Numbered from the stretch's first letter, positions 7,578 to 16,696 are shown. The stretch: DNA of 64,000 bases from GCA-2401155 sp045047085 (GCA_045047085.1 JASFYT010000025.1:26933-90932), one strand, 5' to 3'. The notes: generated by a model from the sequence alone, not told the origin. Numbers and translations: made by a program.

Positions 7578-8999
7578 ATGTTGAATTTTATTGGCCGCAT
7601 GGTTGTTGCGATGTTGTTTGTATTGGTATTTACGTTCAATGCATCTGCCGGAGCGCGGTTTGCGCTGGTGGTTGGGAATTCTCAATATGAGAATATTGGT
7701 TCGCTAGCCAATCCGGCGAATGATGCTGCTCTTATTTCCAGTACGCTGGAAAAGGCTGGGTTTACTGTCACGACGATTATTGATGCGGATCAGCGCACTT
7801 TGAAACGGGCGTTGCTCAACTATACCCGGCTGTTGCGTCGGGAAGAGGTTGAGGCGAGCTTGTTTTATTATGCAGGTCACGGATTGCAGGTGGATGGGCA
7901 GAACTATCTTTTACCCACCTCTGCTGATATCACCAGCAAGGGTGAGGTGGAAGACGAAGCCATCGATGTGAATTCTTTTTTGCGGCGTTTGGATGAAGCT
8001 AACAGCTCGGTCAATATCGTTATTCTTGATGCCTGTCGGAACAATCCGTTTAAAGGTAGTGTTCGTTCTCTGATCCTTGGGGGATTGGCACCGGTGGATG
8101 CGCCCAAGGGGACTTATGTTGGGTATTCTACTGCATCAGGGCAAGTGGCGTTGGACGGTGATCAGGGTAACAGCCCCTATACCTTGGCGCTAAGCAAAGC
8201 CATTCTTGGCAATCCCGGTGCGCAAATAGAAGATGTTTTTAAGGCTGTGCGCACCCTTGTTGGCAAAATAACTGGCGGACAACAGGTGCCATATGAATAT
8301 TCATCAATTACCGGACGGTTTGAGTTTCTTCCGGCTGCTGGCAGCAAAGTTGCGGCTTCTACCAGCAATGAAAGCCAGCTGGAAAAGGACTTTGGTCTCT
8401 CAATGAAAATCGGAACCAAGCAGGTTTGGGAATTGTTTGTTAAAAAATATGGAAACCAAAGCGAAAATTTCAATGTGCAGATTGCACAAACAAAGCTGGC
8501 CGCTTTGAAGGCTGATGAAGAAGCCAGAAAAGGAAGTACTCTGACTACCGTGCAACAGGATAAGGCTTCGGTGATCATTGCTCCCAAGCAAGGGCTTGCC
8601 GCCAAAACCAAAGTACCAAATATGCAATTGTACAAAGCCATGTGGAGCGCGAATTTGCCAAGCGGGCTGGTTTCATTTCGCAATTATAGTGGCAAGCAAT
8701 TGGTGTATTTTACTGCCCTGCAGACGATGCATTGCGGGGTGAAAGAGGTTCGTTATTCTCTCAACTCCATGGCGCTGGATAAGCGTTTGAAGCTGGCGAA
8801 ATGTAATCCGCAGCAACCTTTTACCATGCCTTCTGATATGCCATTGGAATACATTTATTCGAACTTTAAGCTTGGCACGGTCAAAACGGTTGCAGTACAG
8901 GTTGTGTGGCAGGACAAATATGAGACCGAGAGCGAAATCGTTGTCTATGAGCCTTGCAAGGATGTAGGCGAGGGGACTTGTGCTTGGCGGCTGGAATAG
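7578..8999 (+). CDS. Secreted caspase-family (peptidase C14) protein
   Basis: A 473-residue protein with a signal peptide (MLNFIGRMVVAMLFVLVF, cleavage near ASA at residue 25). A metacaspase-like p20 domain follows, beginning ARFALVVGNSQYENIGSL. The catalytic dyad is H101 in YYAGHGLQ and C153 in LDACRNNPF, both intact. After about residue 255 comes a low-complexity linker and then a C-terminal domain with three cysteines in its last hundred residues (MHCGVKEVRY, AKCNPQQP, EPCKDVGEGTC), which I do not recognise. The protein should act in the periplasm or outside the cell. HMG-CoA reductase starts 15 bp downstream on the same strand. Confidence 0.88.
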   Translation: MLNFIGRMVVAMLFVLVFTFNASAGARFALVVGNSQYENIGSLANPANDAALISSTLEKAGFTVTTIIDADQRTLKRALLNYTRLLRREEVEASLFYYAGHGLQVDGQNYLLPTSADITSKGEVEDEAIDVNSFLRRLDEANSSVNIVILDACRNNPFKGSVRSLILGGLAPVDAPKGTYVGYSTASGQVALDGDQGNSPYTLALSKAILGNPGAQIEDVFKAVRTLVGKITGGQQVPYEYSSITGRFEFLPAAGSKVAASTSNESQLEKDFGLSMKIGTKQVWELFVKKYGNQSENFNVQIAQTKLAALKADEEARKGSTLTTVQQDKASVIIAPKQGLAAKTKVPNMQLYKAMWSANLPSGLVSFRNYSGKQLVYFTALQTMHCGVKEVRYSLNSMALDKRLKLAKCNPQQPFTMPSDMPLEYIYSNFKLGTVKTVAVQVVWQDKYETESEIVVYEPCKDVGEGTCAWRLE

Positions 9000-9014
9000 T
9001 AACGGGGCAACTTT

Positions 9015-10313
9015 ATGACTAAAGTACCGTACATCTCCCGCATCGCGGGTTTTCGAAATTTGACGCCTCAAGAGCGCTGGCAGAAGGTCGTTTCAGAGAT
9101 TGGCCTTGATGAGGCTGACAAGGCGCTGATGGATGAGCCTGGGGCCTTGCCCATGGAACGGGCAAACGGGATGATCGAAAATGTTGTTGGCACGTTTGAA
9201 CTTCCTATGGGCATAGCGACGAATTTTTTGATTAATGGGCGCGACTATCTTATTCCGATGGCCGTCGAAGAACCTTCAATCATTGCGGCCGCATCTTTTA
9301 TGGCGCGGATTGCACGCGACGGGGGAGGGTTCAAGACCTCCAGCACCTTGCCAATTATGCGGGCGCAGATCCAGATAATCGATGTTGATGACCCTAATGG
9401 CGCAAAGCAACGTATTCTGGCCGAGCGCGATAATATTATCGCTGCTGCCAATGCCAAGGATAAATTGCTGGTGGAACTGGGTGGCGGCTGCAAGGACATT
9501 GAAATCCACGTGAAGGAAAACACTCCGCGCGGCCCGATGGTTATTGTGCATCTGCTGGTTGATGTGCGTGATGCAATGGGTGCCAATGCGGTGAATACCA
9601 TGGCGGAGGCTGTGGCGCCGATGCTGGAGAAATGCTCTGGCGGTGTAGCACGGTTGCGGATTTTATCCAATTTTGCAGATTTGCGTGTTTCGCGTGCCTA
9701 TGTTGCGATAGAGCCAGAGGCTTTGCGCACCAAGGAGCTTTCTGGCGAAGAAGTGATTGAAGGTATTCTGGATGCTTATTGTTTTGCTGTCGTTGATCCA
9801 TACCGGGCAGCAACTCACAATAAGGGCATTATGAACGGGATTGATCCAATTGTGCTTGCAACCGGCAATGATTGGCGTGCGGTGGAGGCGGGTGCCCATG
9901 TTTGGGCGTCAAGGAGTGGCCATTACAGCCCATTATCCAGTTGGGAAAAAGATGCCCGAGGGCGTTTGATTGGCACGATGGAAATGCCAATGCCACTTGG
10001 TCTGGTGGGTGGGGCCACCAAAACCCATCCATTGGCGCAGCTCAATTTGAGAATTCTTGGCGTCAAAACCGCTCAGGAATTGGGTGAAGTTTGTATGGCT
10101 GTTGGCTTGGCGCAGAATATGGGAGCGTTACGGGCGCTTGCAACAGAAGGTATTCAACGCGGTCATATGGTGCTGCATGCTCGAAATATGGCAATTGTCG
10201 CCGGGGCGGTGGGCGATGAAGTTGAGATCATTGCAGAAAAGCTGGCGAAAGCAGGCGATGTGCGTGCTGACTATGCTGGTGAATTATTGGGCGAGTTGAG
10301 GAATAAAAGTTGA
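9015..10313 (+). CDS. Class II hydroxymethylglutaryl-CoA reductase
   Basis: A 432-residue enzyme of the class II (bacterial, Pseudomonas mevalonii-like) HMG-CoA reductase family, which interconverts HMG-CoA and mevalonate. The catalytic residues can be seen: the Glu in MAVEEPSIIAAAS, the Lys in THNKGIMNG, the Asp in ATGNDWRA and the His in MVLHARNM. The N-terminus (SRIAGFRNLTPQERW) is canonical. No other mevalonate-pathway gene lies in the window, so direction (isoprenoid synthesis or mevalonate use) is open. It starts 15 bp after the caspase-like gene and probably shares its transcript. Confidence 0.93.
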   Translation: MTKVPYISRIAGFRNLTPQERWQKVVSEIGLDEADKALMDEPGALPMERANGMIENVVGTFELPMGIATNFLINGRDYLIPMAVEEPSIIAAASFMARIARDGGGFKTSSTLPIMRAQIQIIDVDDPNGAKQRILAERDNIIAAANAKDKLLVELGGGCKDIEIHVKENTPRGPMVIVHLLVDVRDAMGANAVNTMAEAVAPMLEKCSGGVARLRILSNFADLRVSRAYVAIEPEALRTKELSGEEVIEGILDAYCFAVVDPYRAATHNKGIMNGIDPIVLATGNDWRAVEAGAHVWASRSGHYSPLSSWEKDARGRLIGTMEMPMPLGLVGGATKTHPLAQLNLRILGVKTAQELGEVCMAVGLAQNMGALRALATEGIQRGHMVLHARNMAIVAGAVGDEVEIIAEKLAKAGDVRADYAGELLGELRNKS

Positions 10314-10511
10314 TTGTTGCTCTCATTCGTATTTGTTGGAAGTTTTCTGCAATGCCATTGGTTGATTGTTGTTTTTAAATGGAAATACTATTCAAATTCT
10401 TTTCTTAACGTAAGGTAAGATAAGTATTGGTTTTTATGTTATAGTATTGTTAACCATGGCAGTTTAGCATGAACGGGTGCAGGGCTACTCCAACAACCCA
10501 CGAGAAACCCC

Positions 10512-11027
10512 ATGTTAAACCCAACAGGCATCGAGCGAAAGCTTGATTACGACAAGATTATAGTCAGTAAAACCAACTTGAAAGGACACATCACTTACGC
10601 GAATGATATATTTCTGGAGATCGCAGATTTTACATTGAATGATGTGTTGGAAAAGCCACATTCGATCATCCGGAACAGTGTTATGCCACGTTGTATCTTT
10701 CAACTCCTTTGGGAGCGGTTGCAAGCGGGCCGTGAGATATTTGCCTATGTGGTGAATAACACTAAAAACAACGATGGGTATTACTGGGTTTTGGCCCATG
10801 TAACCCCGAGTCGCGACAAGAATGGAAATACCACCTCCTATCATTCAAATCGCCGCAGCCCCACAGACGACGCAATTTCCAAGATATCTGCACTCTACAG
10901 AAAATTGCTGGATGAGGAAAACCGGAAAGCTAACCGCAAGGACGGCCAAAAGTCTAGTTATGTATTGCTACAGAACATTTTAGGAGAAAAGGGGGTGGAT
11001 TATGATGAATTTATCCAAACTATCTAA
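10512..11027 (+). CDS. Aer-type PAS domain protein
   Basis: A 171-residue soluble protein consisting of one PAS domain (about residues 15-115) of the redox-sensing Aer type. Characteristic segments are TNLKGHITYANDIFLEIADF, HSIIRNSVMPRCIFQLLW and DGYYWVLAHVTPSRD. In Aer proteins this domain binds FAD. The C-terminal 50 residues are charged and helical. The gene overlaps the following chemoreceptor gene by 26 bp in a different frame. The two together look like one aerotaxis receptor divided into sensor and signalling halves. Confidence 0.87.
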   Translation: MLNPTGIERKLDYDKIIVSKTNLKGHITYANDIFLEIADFTLNDVLEKPHSIIRNSVMPRCIFQLLWERLQAGREIFAYVVNNTKNNDGYYWVLAHVTPSRDKNGNTTSYHSNRRSPTDDAISKISALYRKLLDEENRKANRKDGQKSSYVLLQNILGEKGVDYDEFIQTI

Positions 11028-12288
11028 AGCCATCATTTTTTCAATCGCTAGCGTTGTTTCTGCGGTCGTCATTATTGGACTTGAATTGGTCCACAGTGCG
11101 GAAGAAGTACTTCTGCCTTTATCGGCATTTCAAATCGTTATAACTCTTATCGTTGTCATTTATTTGTTGAAAACCAAGCGAATTCTCCTAGAGGTCGCAC
11201 GAGTAAGTGAAGCGATCAAAGCCGGTGATTTCGAGGAACGTGTGATCTTTCCCAGAGAAAAGGGGGATTTGAAATTCTTGATCGATCAGGTGAACAACAT
11301 GATAGATGTTTGCGATGCTTTTGTGCGAGAATCTGCACTGGCAATGGAGGCAGTGAGCGAGGAGCGCTACTATCGTAAAATTCGTCCAGAGGGTATGAGG
11401 GGAATGTATTTATCTTCGATCACCAAAATCAATTCTGCAATTGATAATATGGGTGCGCGGCAAACTAAGATTAAAAGCGCGCTGGATGAATTGGGTGTGC
11501 TTGTTCGACAGGCCACCAATGGTGAACTGGAACGCAAAATTTCCTCTCAGGCGGAGCAACAATCAGCGGCAGTGGAAGAAACTGCTGCTGCGGTTACGCA
11601 GATTGCGGCTAATGTGAAGTCATCCGCTGAACGGGCGGAAGATTCAAGTAAACTTGTCGCTGGAACTAAGGCTAACGCGGAAAAATCGGGTATCATTGTG
11701 AGTACAGCGATTGAAGCGATGGCCAGGATTGAAGATTCATCGGGAAAAATTGCGAATATTATTGGCATAATCGATGAAATTTCCTTCCAGACCAACCTTC
11801 TTGCGCTCAATGCCGGTGTTGAAGCTGCACGGGCAGGTGATGCAGGTAGAGGGTTTGCAGTTGTTGCACAGGAAGTGCGCGAACTGGCCCAGCGCTCGGC
11901 CAATGCTGCCAAGGAAATCTCGCAACTCATCAACGTTTCAAGCGAAGAGGTGAAAAATGGCGTTGCATTGGTGAATGAGACTGGAACCGCACTTTCCAAA
12001 ATTGTTGGTGAGGTTAAGGAGATTGATATCAATATTACGGCAATTGTTGATGCAACCCGCGAGCAATCTCTGGGGCTTTCAGAAATCAATCAGGCGATTG
12101 ATACGATTGACTCTGGTGCGCAGCAAAATGCGGAAACTGCACAAACATCCATCGCTGCAAGTCAGAATCTGGCAACTAATCTAAAGAGGATTGATGCTAT
12201 GCTTAATGAGGATTTGGCTGATGGATCGGATCAATCGCACGGTGACAAGCCGAGTGAAAGGAAGAGCGAAATGGCTAAAGCAGCTTAG
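11002..12288 (+). CDS. Methyl-accepting chemotaxis protein (sensor-less)
   Basis: A 428-residue receptor with two N-terminal membrane segments (residues 8-28 and 36-55) separated by only a few residues, so it has no periplasmic ligand domain. A HAMP-like region follows, then the signalling hairpin with the highly conserved tip IGIIDEISFQTNLLALNAGVE (split: IDEISFQTNLLALNA) and RGFAVVAQEVRELAQRSA. No C-terminal pentapeptide for CheR is visible; the tail is charged and ends KAA. Translation starts at ATGATG inside the 3' end of the PAS gene. The missing sensor is probably supplied by the PAS protein. Confidence 0.93.
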   Translation: MMNLSKLSKAIIFSIASVVSAVVIIGLELVHSAEEVLLPLSAFQIVITLIVVIYLLKTKRILLEVARVSEAIKAGDFEERVIFPREKGDLKFLIDQVNNMIDVCDAFVRESALAMEAVSEERYYRKIRPEGMRGMYLSSITKINSAIDNMGARQTKIKSALDELGVLVRQATNGELERKISSQAEQQSAAVEETAAAVTQIAANVKSSAERAEDSSKLVAGTKANAEKSGIIVSTAIEAMARIEDSSGKIANIIGIIDEISFQTNLLALNAGVEAARAGDAGRGFAVVAQEVRELAQRSANAAKEISQLINVSSEEVKNGVALVNETGTALSKIVGEVKEIDINITAIVDATREQSLGLSEINQAIDTIDSGAQQNAETAQTSIAASQNLATNLKRIDAMLNEDLADGSDQSHGDKPSERKSEMAKAA

Positions 12289-12317
12289 CAATTTTGAGAA
12301 TGTATTGATATTCAAGT

Positions 12318-12359
12318 CGGGCCAGTTTCCAGATTCAGCGGAAATTGGCCCGTTTCTTT
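12318..12359 (+). terminator. Rho-independent terminator after the chemoreceptor gene
   Basis: CGGGCCAGTTTCC (12318-12330) pairs with GGAAATTGGCCCG (12340-12352), with one G-U pair and a 9-nt loop, and is followed by TTTCTTT. It lies 30 bp after the receptor stop codon and before the opposing tRNA gene. Confidence 0.85.
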
Positions 12360-12382
12360 GTCCGAATTTTGGATGAGATAGA

Positions 12383-12456
12383 TGGCTGGGAATCCTGGAT
12401 TCGAACCAGGATTGACGGAGTCAGAGTCCGTAGTTCTACCGTTAAACTAATTCCCA
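12383..12456 (-). tRNA. tRNA-Gln (anticodon CUG)
   Basis: Read on the minus strand this 74-nt sequence folds as a tRNA: acceptor TGGGAAT pairing with ATTCCCA, D-arm with TTTAACGGTAGAA, anticodon stem ACGGA/TCCGT around loop CTCTGAC, T-arm with GGTTCGAATCC, discriminator G and an encoded CCA. The central loop triplet CTG reads CAG glutamine codons. Confidence 0.95.
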
Positions 12457-12660
12457 AAATCAATAAGCGATGCCTTGCATGGCAAACCGTTTATTTGCTT
12501 TGGGGCTGTATAGAGCGCCACTTGTTGCATTGCAACCTAAATCATCAGATGTTTTTGATGGTAAAAATAACGCCCTGATGGTATCCTTTTGACAACGATA
12601 GAAATTGTTGCCGGGAAAAAGAGCGATGCGGCTCGAGGTTCGGCAGAGTAGGAATAGGGT

Positions 12661-14298
12661 GTGAAGCGTTCCACTGATGGTTCTGACGAACCAAAAGAGG
12701 AGCCGATCCGAGAATTGCGTGACAATGATCACGCCAGTGGTGACAGCCGCCAGCCGGCACAAAGATCACCACATGAATCTGGAAGTCCATCCCGAAATGT
12801 TGGGAAGGGGAAGAAGCCCCGGAATTCTGGAAATGGAAACGGCTCTGAGCGGCCTGACCGGAGTAATTTTCGGGGCAGGGCCGGTGCTGCTGCTTCGGCT
12901 AGTTCCGAGGCTGTTGGGCGTGGGCAAAACGAGCATAGTGGACGTAGGAATTCTAAATCCAAGAACAGTCGAAACGGTGGGCCTGAACATGGCGTGCTGC
13001 GCAACATGCGTGCGCCTGCGAGACGTACGCCTGACGTTACATTTGACCCAGGTAGTCGGGCAAATGAAGGTTCAAAAAAAAATAATAACGGCAGTAAAAG
13101 TGAGGTACTGCAGCGTAATCCCCAGTGTAGAAAGAATGATTCCAGAAATTCCGGTAAAAACTTCGACAAAAACTATGGCCGAAACTCGGGTAATGATGGT
13201 CGCCAGAGGCTCCTTTATGCAGCGCTTGATCTTGGCACCAATAATTGCCGCCTGTTGATTGTTGCGCCGCAAGAGGTCGGACGGTTCCGGGTGGTTGATG
13301 CGTTTTCACGCATTGTTCGATTGGGGGAAGGGCTTTCGCATTCGGGTCGGTTGTCGGATGCCGCCATGCAGCGTTCAATTGATGCCCTTAAAATTTGCGC
13401 TGCAAAGTTAAGACATCATGGTGTCAAACGGTTTCGCCTGATTGCTACGGAAGCCTGCCGTCAGGCCAAAAACGGTGTGGAATTTCTCTTGCGGGTAAAA
13501 AACGAAACCGGACTTGATCTGGAAATCGTCAATCGGGAAACCGAAGCGCGGCTGGCGGCTGAAGGTTGCGGAACCTTGATGGATCGCAAGGCAGATGCGG
13601 CGGTACTATTTGATATTGGCGGTGGTTCGTCTGAACTTATATTGATCGATCGAAACCTAAATATGGGCAAGGGAGCGCGTAGCCACAAAAAACCAATTTC
13701 AGAGAGAATCACAGCCTGGACCTCTTTGCCGCTGGGAGTTGTTACGCTGGCTGAACGCCATGGCGGGAAAGAGGTATCGCGTTCGGTTTTTGATTTGATG
13801 GTCGAAGAAGTTGTCGGGCACCTGAAAGTTTTTGAAGGCCGGGACAAGCTTGCTCACATCTGGAACAAGGGCAGGGTGCATTTGCTTGGAACGTCGGGAA
13901 CAGTGACGACGATTGCCGGGATTCATTTGAAACTTCCAAAATATGACCGCCGCAAAGTTGATGGTATCTGGCTCATGGATCGGGAAGTTGATGCGGTGAT
14001 TTCGCAATTGTTGTCCATGGGGTATGATGAGCGGGCACGAAATCCTTGTATTGGCCATGAAAGGGCTGATCTGGTATTGGCAGGGTGTGCAATTTTGCAG
14101 GCTATTCGCTTGACATGGCCATGTCAGAAACTGCGGGTTGCTGATCGCGGTTTGCGCGAAGGTTTGCTAAATGAAATGATTAATGGTGACGGGGCGTGGA
14201 TCACACCCAAAAAGGGCCGCTGGCGGAAAAAGCGACACCGTAGACCATCTGGTAATTCTAATTTTCGTCCGGGTAATCCCAGACAAGGAGAAACATAA
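12661..14298 (+). CDS. Ppx/GppA phosphatase family protein with a long basic N-terminal tail
   Basis: A 545-residue protein. The catalytic part from about residue 184 is an exopolyphosphatase/guanosine pentaphosphatase of the actin-like ASKHA fold: phosphate loop 1 is AALDLGTNNCRLL with D190, and phosphate loop 2 is LFDIGGGSSELILID. The first 183 residues are low-complexity, rich in Gly, Asn, Ser, Arg and Lys, and likely disordered. The GTG at 12661 is preceded by AGGAATAG; starts further in would remove part of the tail. Expected substrates are polyphosphate or pppGpp. The stop overlaps the rlmE start by one base (TAATG), so the genes are coupled. Confidence 0.87.
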   Translation: MKRSTDGSDEPKEEPIRELRDNDHASGDSRQPAQRSPHESGSPSRNVGKGKKPRNSGNGNGSERPDRSNFRGRAGAAASASSEAVGRGQNEHSGRRNSKSKNSRNGGPEHGVLRNMRAPARRTPDVTFDPGSRANEGSKKNNNGSKSEVLQRNPQCRKNDSRNSGKNFDKNYGRNSGNDGRQRLLYAALDLGTNNCRLLIVAPQEVGRFRVVDAFSRIVRLGEGLSHSGRLSDAAMQRSIDALKICAAKLRHHGVKRFRLIATEACRQAKNGVEFLLRVKNETGLDLEIVNRETEARLAAEGCGTLMDRKADAAVLFDIGGGSSELILIDRNLNMGKGARSHKKPISERITAWTSLPLGVVTLAERHGGKEVSRSVFDLMVEEVVGHLKVFEGRDKLAHIWNKGRVHLLGTSGTVTTIAGIHLKLPKYDRRKVDGIWLMDREVDAVISQLLSMGYDERARNPCIGHERADLVLAGCAILQAIRLTWPCQKLRVADRGLREGLLNEMINGDGAWITPKKGRWRKKRHRRPSGNSNFRPGNPRQGET

Positions 14299-15026
14299 TG
14301 GCAGCTTCAAAAAGCGGTGGCGGTAAAAATCCCGGCACCAGCAAACGCTCCAATGTTCGTACCATGCATACCAAGGTGAAAACCGCCAAGGGCCGGAAGC
14401 TTTCTTCAACGCTTTGGCTTCAGCGCCAGTTGAATGATCCTTACGTGCAGCGTGCGAAGGTGGAAGGATATGCTTCGCGTGCGGCCTATAAGATGATCGA
14501 GATGAATGAGCGCTATGACTTCGTCAAAAAGGGTAGCAGGGTGATTGATCTGGGTGCTGCACCGGGTGGCTGGAGCCAGGTCTGCGTGCAACTAACTGAG
14601 TCTGATCCGGATAACATCAAGGTTGTTGGTATTGATTATCTGGAGATGATCCAAATACCGGGTGCAACTATTTTGGAGAAGGACTTTCTCGATGATGATG
14701 CACCGGATATGCTGCTTGAGGCGTTAGGTGGAAAGCCGGATGTGGTGCTTTCTGATATGGCTGCTCCCACAACCGGTCATCGGAAAACTGACCATATTCG
14801 TACCATGCATCTGGTGGAAGTGGCGCTAGATTTTGCGCTTCAGGTACTGAAACCGGGCGGGCACTTTTTATCGAAAACATTTCAGGGCGGGACGGAGGCC
14901 CATCTGTTGAAGCAGCTGAAACATAATTTTAAATCCGTTCATCACGTTAAGCCACCGGCCTCCAGAGCGGACTCGGTGGAGCTCTATTTGTTGGCCAAGG
15001 GGTTTAAGGGTGCCAAACAGGAATAG
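14298..15026 (+). CDS. rlmE: 23S rRNA 2'-O-ribose methyltransferase RlmE (FtsJ)
   Basis: A 242-residue methyltransferase that modifies U2552 of 23S rRNA, a late step in large-subunit assembly. The Rossmann motif I VIDLGAAPGGWSQVC binds S-adenosylmethionine. The catalytic Lys-Asp-Lys-Glu residues correspond to RAAYKMIE, SDMAAPTTGH, LSKTFQGG and ADSVELYLLA. The N-terminal 30 residues are a basic tail (SKSGGGKNPGTSK) typical of alphaproteobacterial members. It is translationally coupled to the upstream phosphatase gene. Confidence 0.95.
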   Translation: MAASKSGGGKNPGTSKRSNVRTMHTKVKTAKGRKLSSTLWLQRQLNDPYVQRAKVEGYASRAAYKMIEMNERYDFVKKGSRVIDLGAAPGGWSQVCVQLTESDPDNIKVVGIDYLEMIQIPGATILEKDFLDDDAPDMLLEALGGKPDVVLSDMAAPTTGHRKTDHIRTMHLVEVALDFALQVLKPGGHFLSKTFQGGTEAHLLKQLKHNFKSVHHVKPPASRADSVELYLLAKGFKGAKQE

Positions 15027-15156
15027 AATTCTATTTTCCGAACCTGACAGGGTAACTTGTTGCCTAGCGTCTTGAATGTTTAAATGTTCATCCCAACCAT
15101 TTACATGCAAGATTTCGTAATCTTGAGCAGTTGAATATTGTTTGAGGAATTTTGCG

Positions 15157-16257
15157 ATGGATGCGGTCAATTCATATCTTGATGTTTTGCGCGAAAGTTA
15201 TGACACCAGAATTTTGGTGGCTTTCGCAGCATTTGCGATTGGTATTGCATTTGGCGCAATTGCCGAAGCCAGTCAGTTTTGCTTGCGTGCTGCTGTGAGC
15301 GAATGGAATTCTGAAAAACCCACTACTGGCAGTTTACGCACTGTGCAATATTTGAGTGCAATTCTAGCCAGTGTCATCGGTGTGCAATTTTTACAGTTTT
15401 CCGGTGTGATTGATTTGACGGAATCACTTTATTGGAGCGCGCCAATCAGGCCTGTTGCGCTGGTTGTTGGAGGTGTTGCATTCGGTATTGGCATGGTGCT
15501 TGCCGGGGGTTGCATTAGCCGGATTCTAGTACTTGGGTTTAGTGGTAATATCCGTTCATTGTTTACAATAATCATTGCAGCGATAGCGGCCTATGCAACC
15601 TTACGGGGAATTTTGTCCTATCCGCGTATCCTGCTGGAACACATGATGGCGAGCCAAGGGGGCGCGGGTGTTCTCATTGCGGATAATGCTCACCTTTGGG
15701 CATTTGCTGCGGCAATTGCTCTGATTGGTGCGTTGGTTGTGCTCGTTCGCAAGTCTGGTTCAATCAAAGGCATTGCCAGCGGTCTTGGCGTTGGTGCATT
15801 GGTTATTTTTGGTTGGTTGGCCACGGGAATTGTCGGGGCTGATGAATTTGAACCGACCGCGCTGACATCGCTCAGCATGGTTTCGCCTTTGGCTGAGAGC
15901 CTGCAATTTTCAATGATCTATACGGGTGACGAAGTTCGTTTTCCGATTGCATTGATCGGTGGTATTTTGCTCGGCGCGTTGGTTAGTTCTGTAATTGGTG
16001 GTCGTTTTAAGTTGAGCGGCTTTACCAGCGAGGCGGCACCGCTTCGCTATGGACTGGGTGGATTAATGATGGGGTTTGGTGGCGTGACAGCGCTTGGCTG
16101 TTCGGTTGGTCAAGGGGTAAGCGGCATTGGCACTTTATCTCTGTCTTCATTTATTGCGTTTGCCGCGATCATCGGAGGTGCTGTCATTGCCATGCGCGTG
16201 CTGAACAGAAAACCTCTGATGCAAGCACCACCCATGGCAACACAGGCTGCGGAATAA
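15157..16257 (+). CDS. YeeE/YedE-family sulfur transporter
   Basis: A 366-residue membrane protein with two copies of the DUF395/sulfur-transport repeat and about ten membrane helices. The conserved cysteine motifs are seen in LAGGCISRILVLG and TALGCSVGQGVSG, with a third cysteine in SQFCLRAAV. Characterised members (YeeE) take up thiosulfate through these cysteines. The ATG at 15157 is preceded by GAGG. It faces the cytochrome c gene. Together with the SoxS-like thioredoxin and CcdA genes nearby, a role in moving thiosulfate or related sulfur species is likely. Confidence 0.87.
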   Translation: MDAVNSYLDVLRESYDTRILVAFAAFAIGIAFGAIAEASQFCLRAAVSEWNSEKPTTGSLRTVQYLSAILASVIGVQFLQFSGVIDLTESLYWSAPIRPVALVVGGVAFGIGMVLAGGCISRILVLGFSGNIRSLFTIIIAAIAAYATLRGILSYPRILLEHMMASQGGAGVLIADNAHLWAFAAAIALIGALVVLVRKSGSIKGIASGLGVGALVIFGWLATGIVGADEFEPTALTSLSMVSPLAESLQFSMIYTGDEVRFPIALIGGILLGALVSSVIGGRFKLSGFTSEAAPLRYGLGGLMMGFGGVTALGCSVGQGVSGIGTLSLSSFIAFAAIIGGAVIAMRVLNRKPLMQAPPMATQAAE

Positions 16258-16282
16258 AATTAATACGCGTTAAGCCTCAATG

Positions 16283-16696
16283 CTATTCGGCTGGTTTGTA
16301 GTCCGGGCTGTACTGGAGAAGATATGCCAGCAGGTTTTCGCGCTGTTTCTCTTTTTTTATGCCAGCAAATGCCATTTTGGTTTTCTTGATGTATTTCTTT
16401 GGCTTCGTGAGGAAATCGCTAAGGGTTTCTGCATTCCAGACTAGGCCTTCTTCACCTTTTTTCTTCATTGCCTTGGAATATTTGGAGGCGTAGTCTGCAC
16501 TGGCTCCAGCAGTTGCGCCAAAAACATTATTGAGGACCGGGCCCAGTTTGATTTTTGCACCTTCGCCAACAGTGTGGCAGGCCCGACATTTTTTGAAAAT
16601 CTTTTCGCCCTTTTTAATATCCCCTTCGGCGAAGGCAGGAGAGGCTGCGAGAGTAAGGAGTGCTGCCAATGTGAATTGTACCATATGTTTTGCCAT
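16283..16696 (-). CDS. Periplasmic class I cytochrome c
   Basis: A 137-residue small cytochrome c with a signal peptide (MAKHMVQFTLAALLTL...AFA) and one haem-binding CRACH motif near residue 37. The distal methionine is probably in KKTKMAFAG. The length and KKGEKIFKKCRACHTVG start match cytochrome c2/c550-like electron carriers. The ATG at 16696 has GGAG upstream on the minus strand; an earlier in-frame start would put thirteen residues before the signal peptide. It lies between the YeeE-type transporter and the SoxS-like gene and may take electrons from sulfur oxidation. Confidence 0.92.
   Translation of the reverse strand: MAKHMVQFTLAALLTLAASPAFAEGDIKKGEKIFKKCRACHTVGEGAKIKLGPVLNNVFGATAGASADYASKYSKAMKKKGEEGLVWNAETLSDFLTKPKKYIKKTKMAFAGIKKEKQRENLLAYLLQYSPDYKPAE

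Noticed and set aside
12729..13378. Minus-strand frames opposite the disordered tail of the Ppx/GppA gene
   Set aside because: They mirror the low-complexity coding strand; the plus frame runs directly into the conserved catalytic domain.
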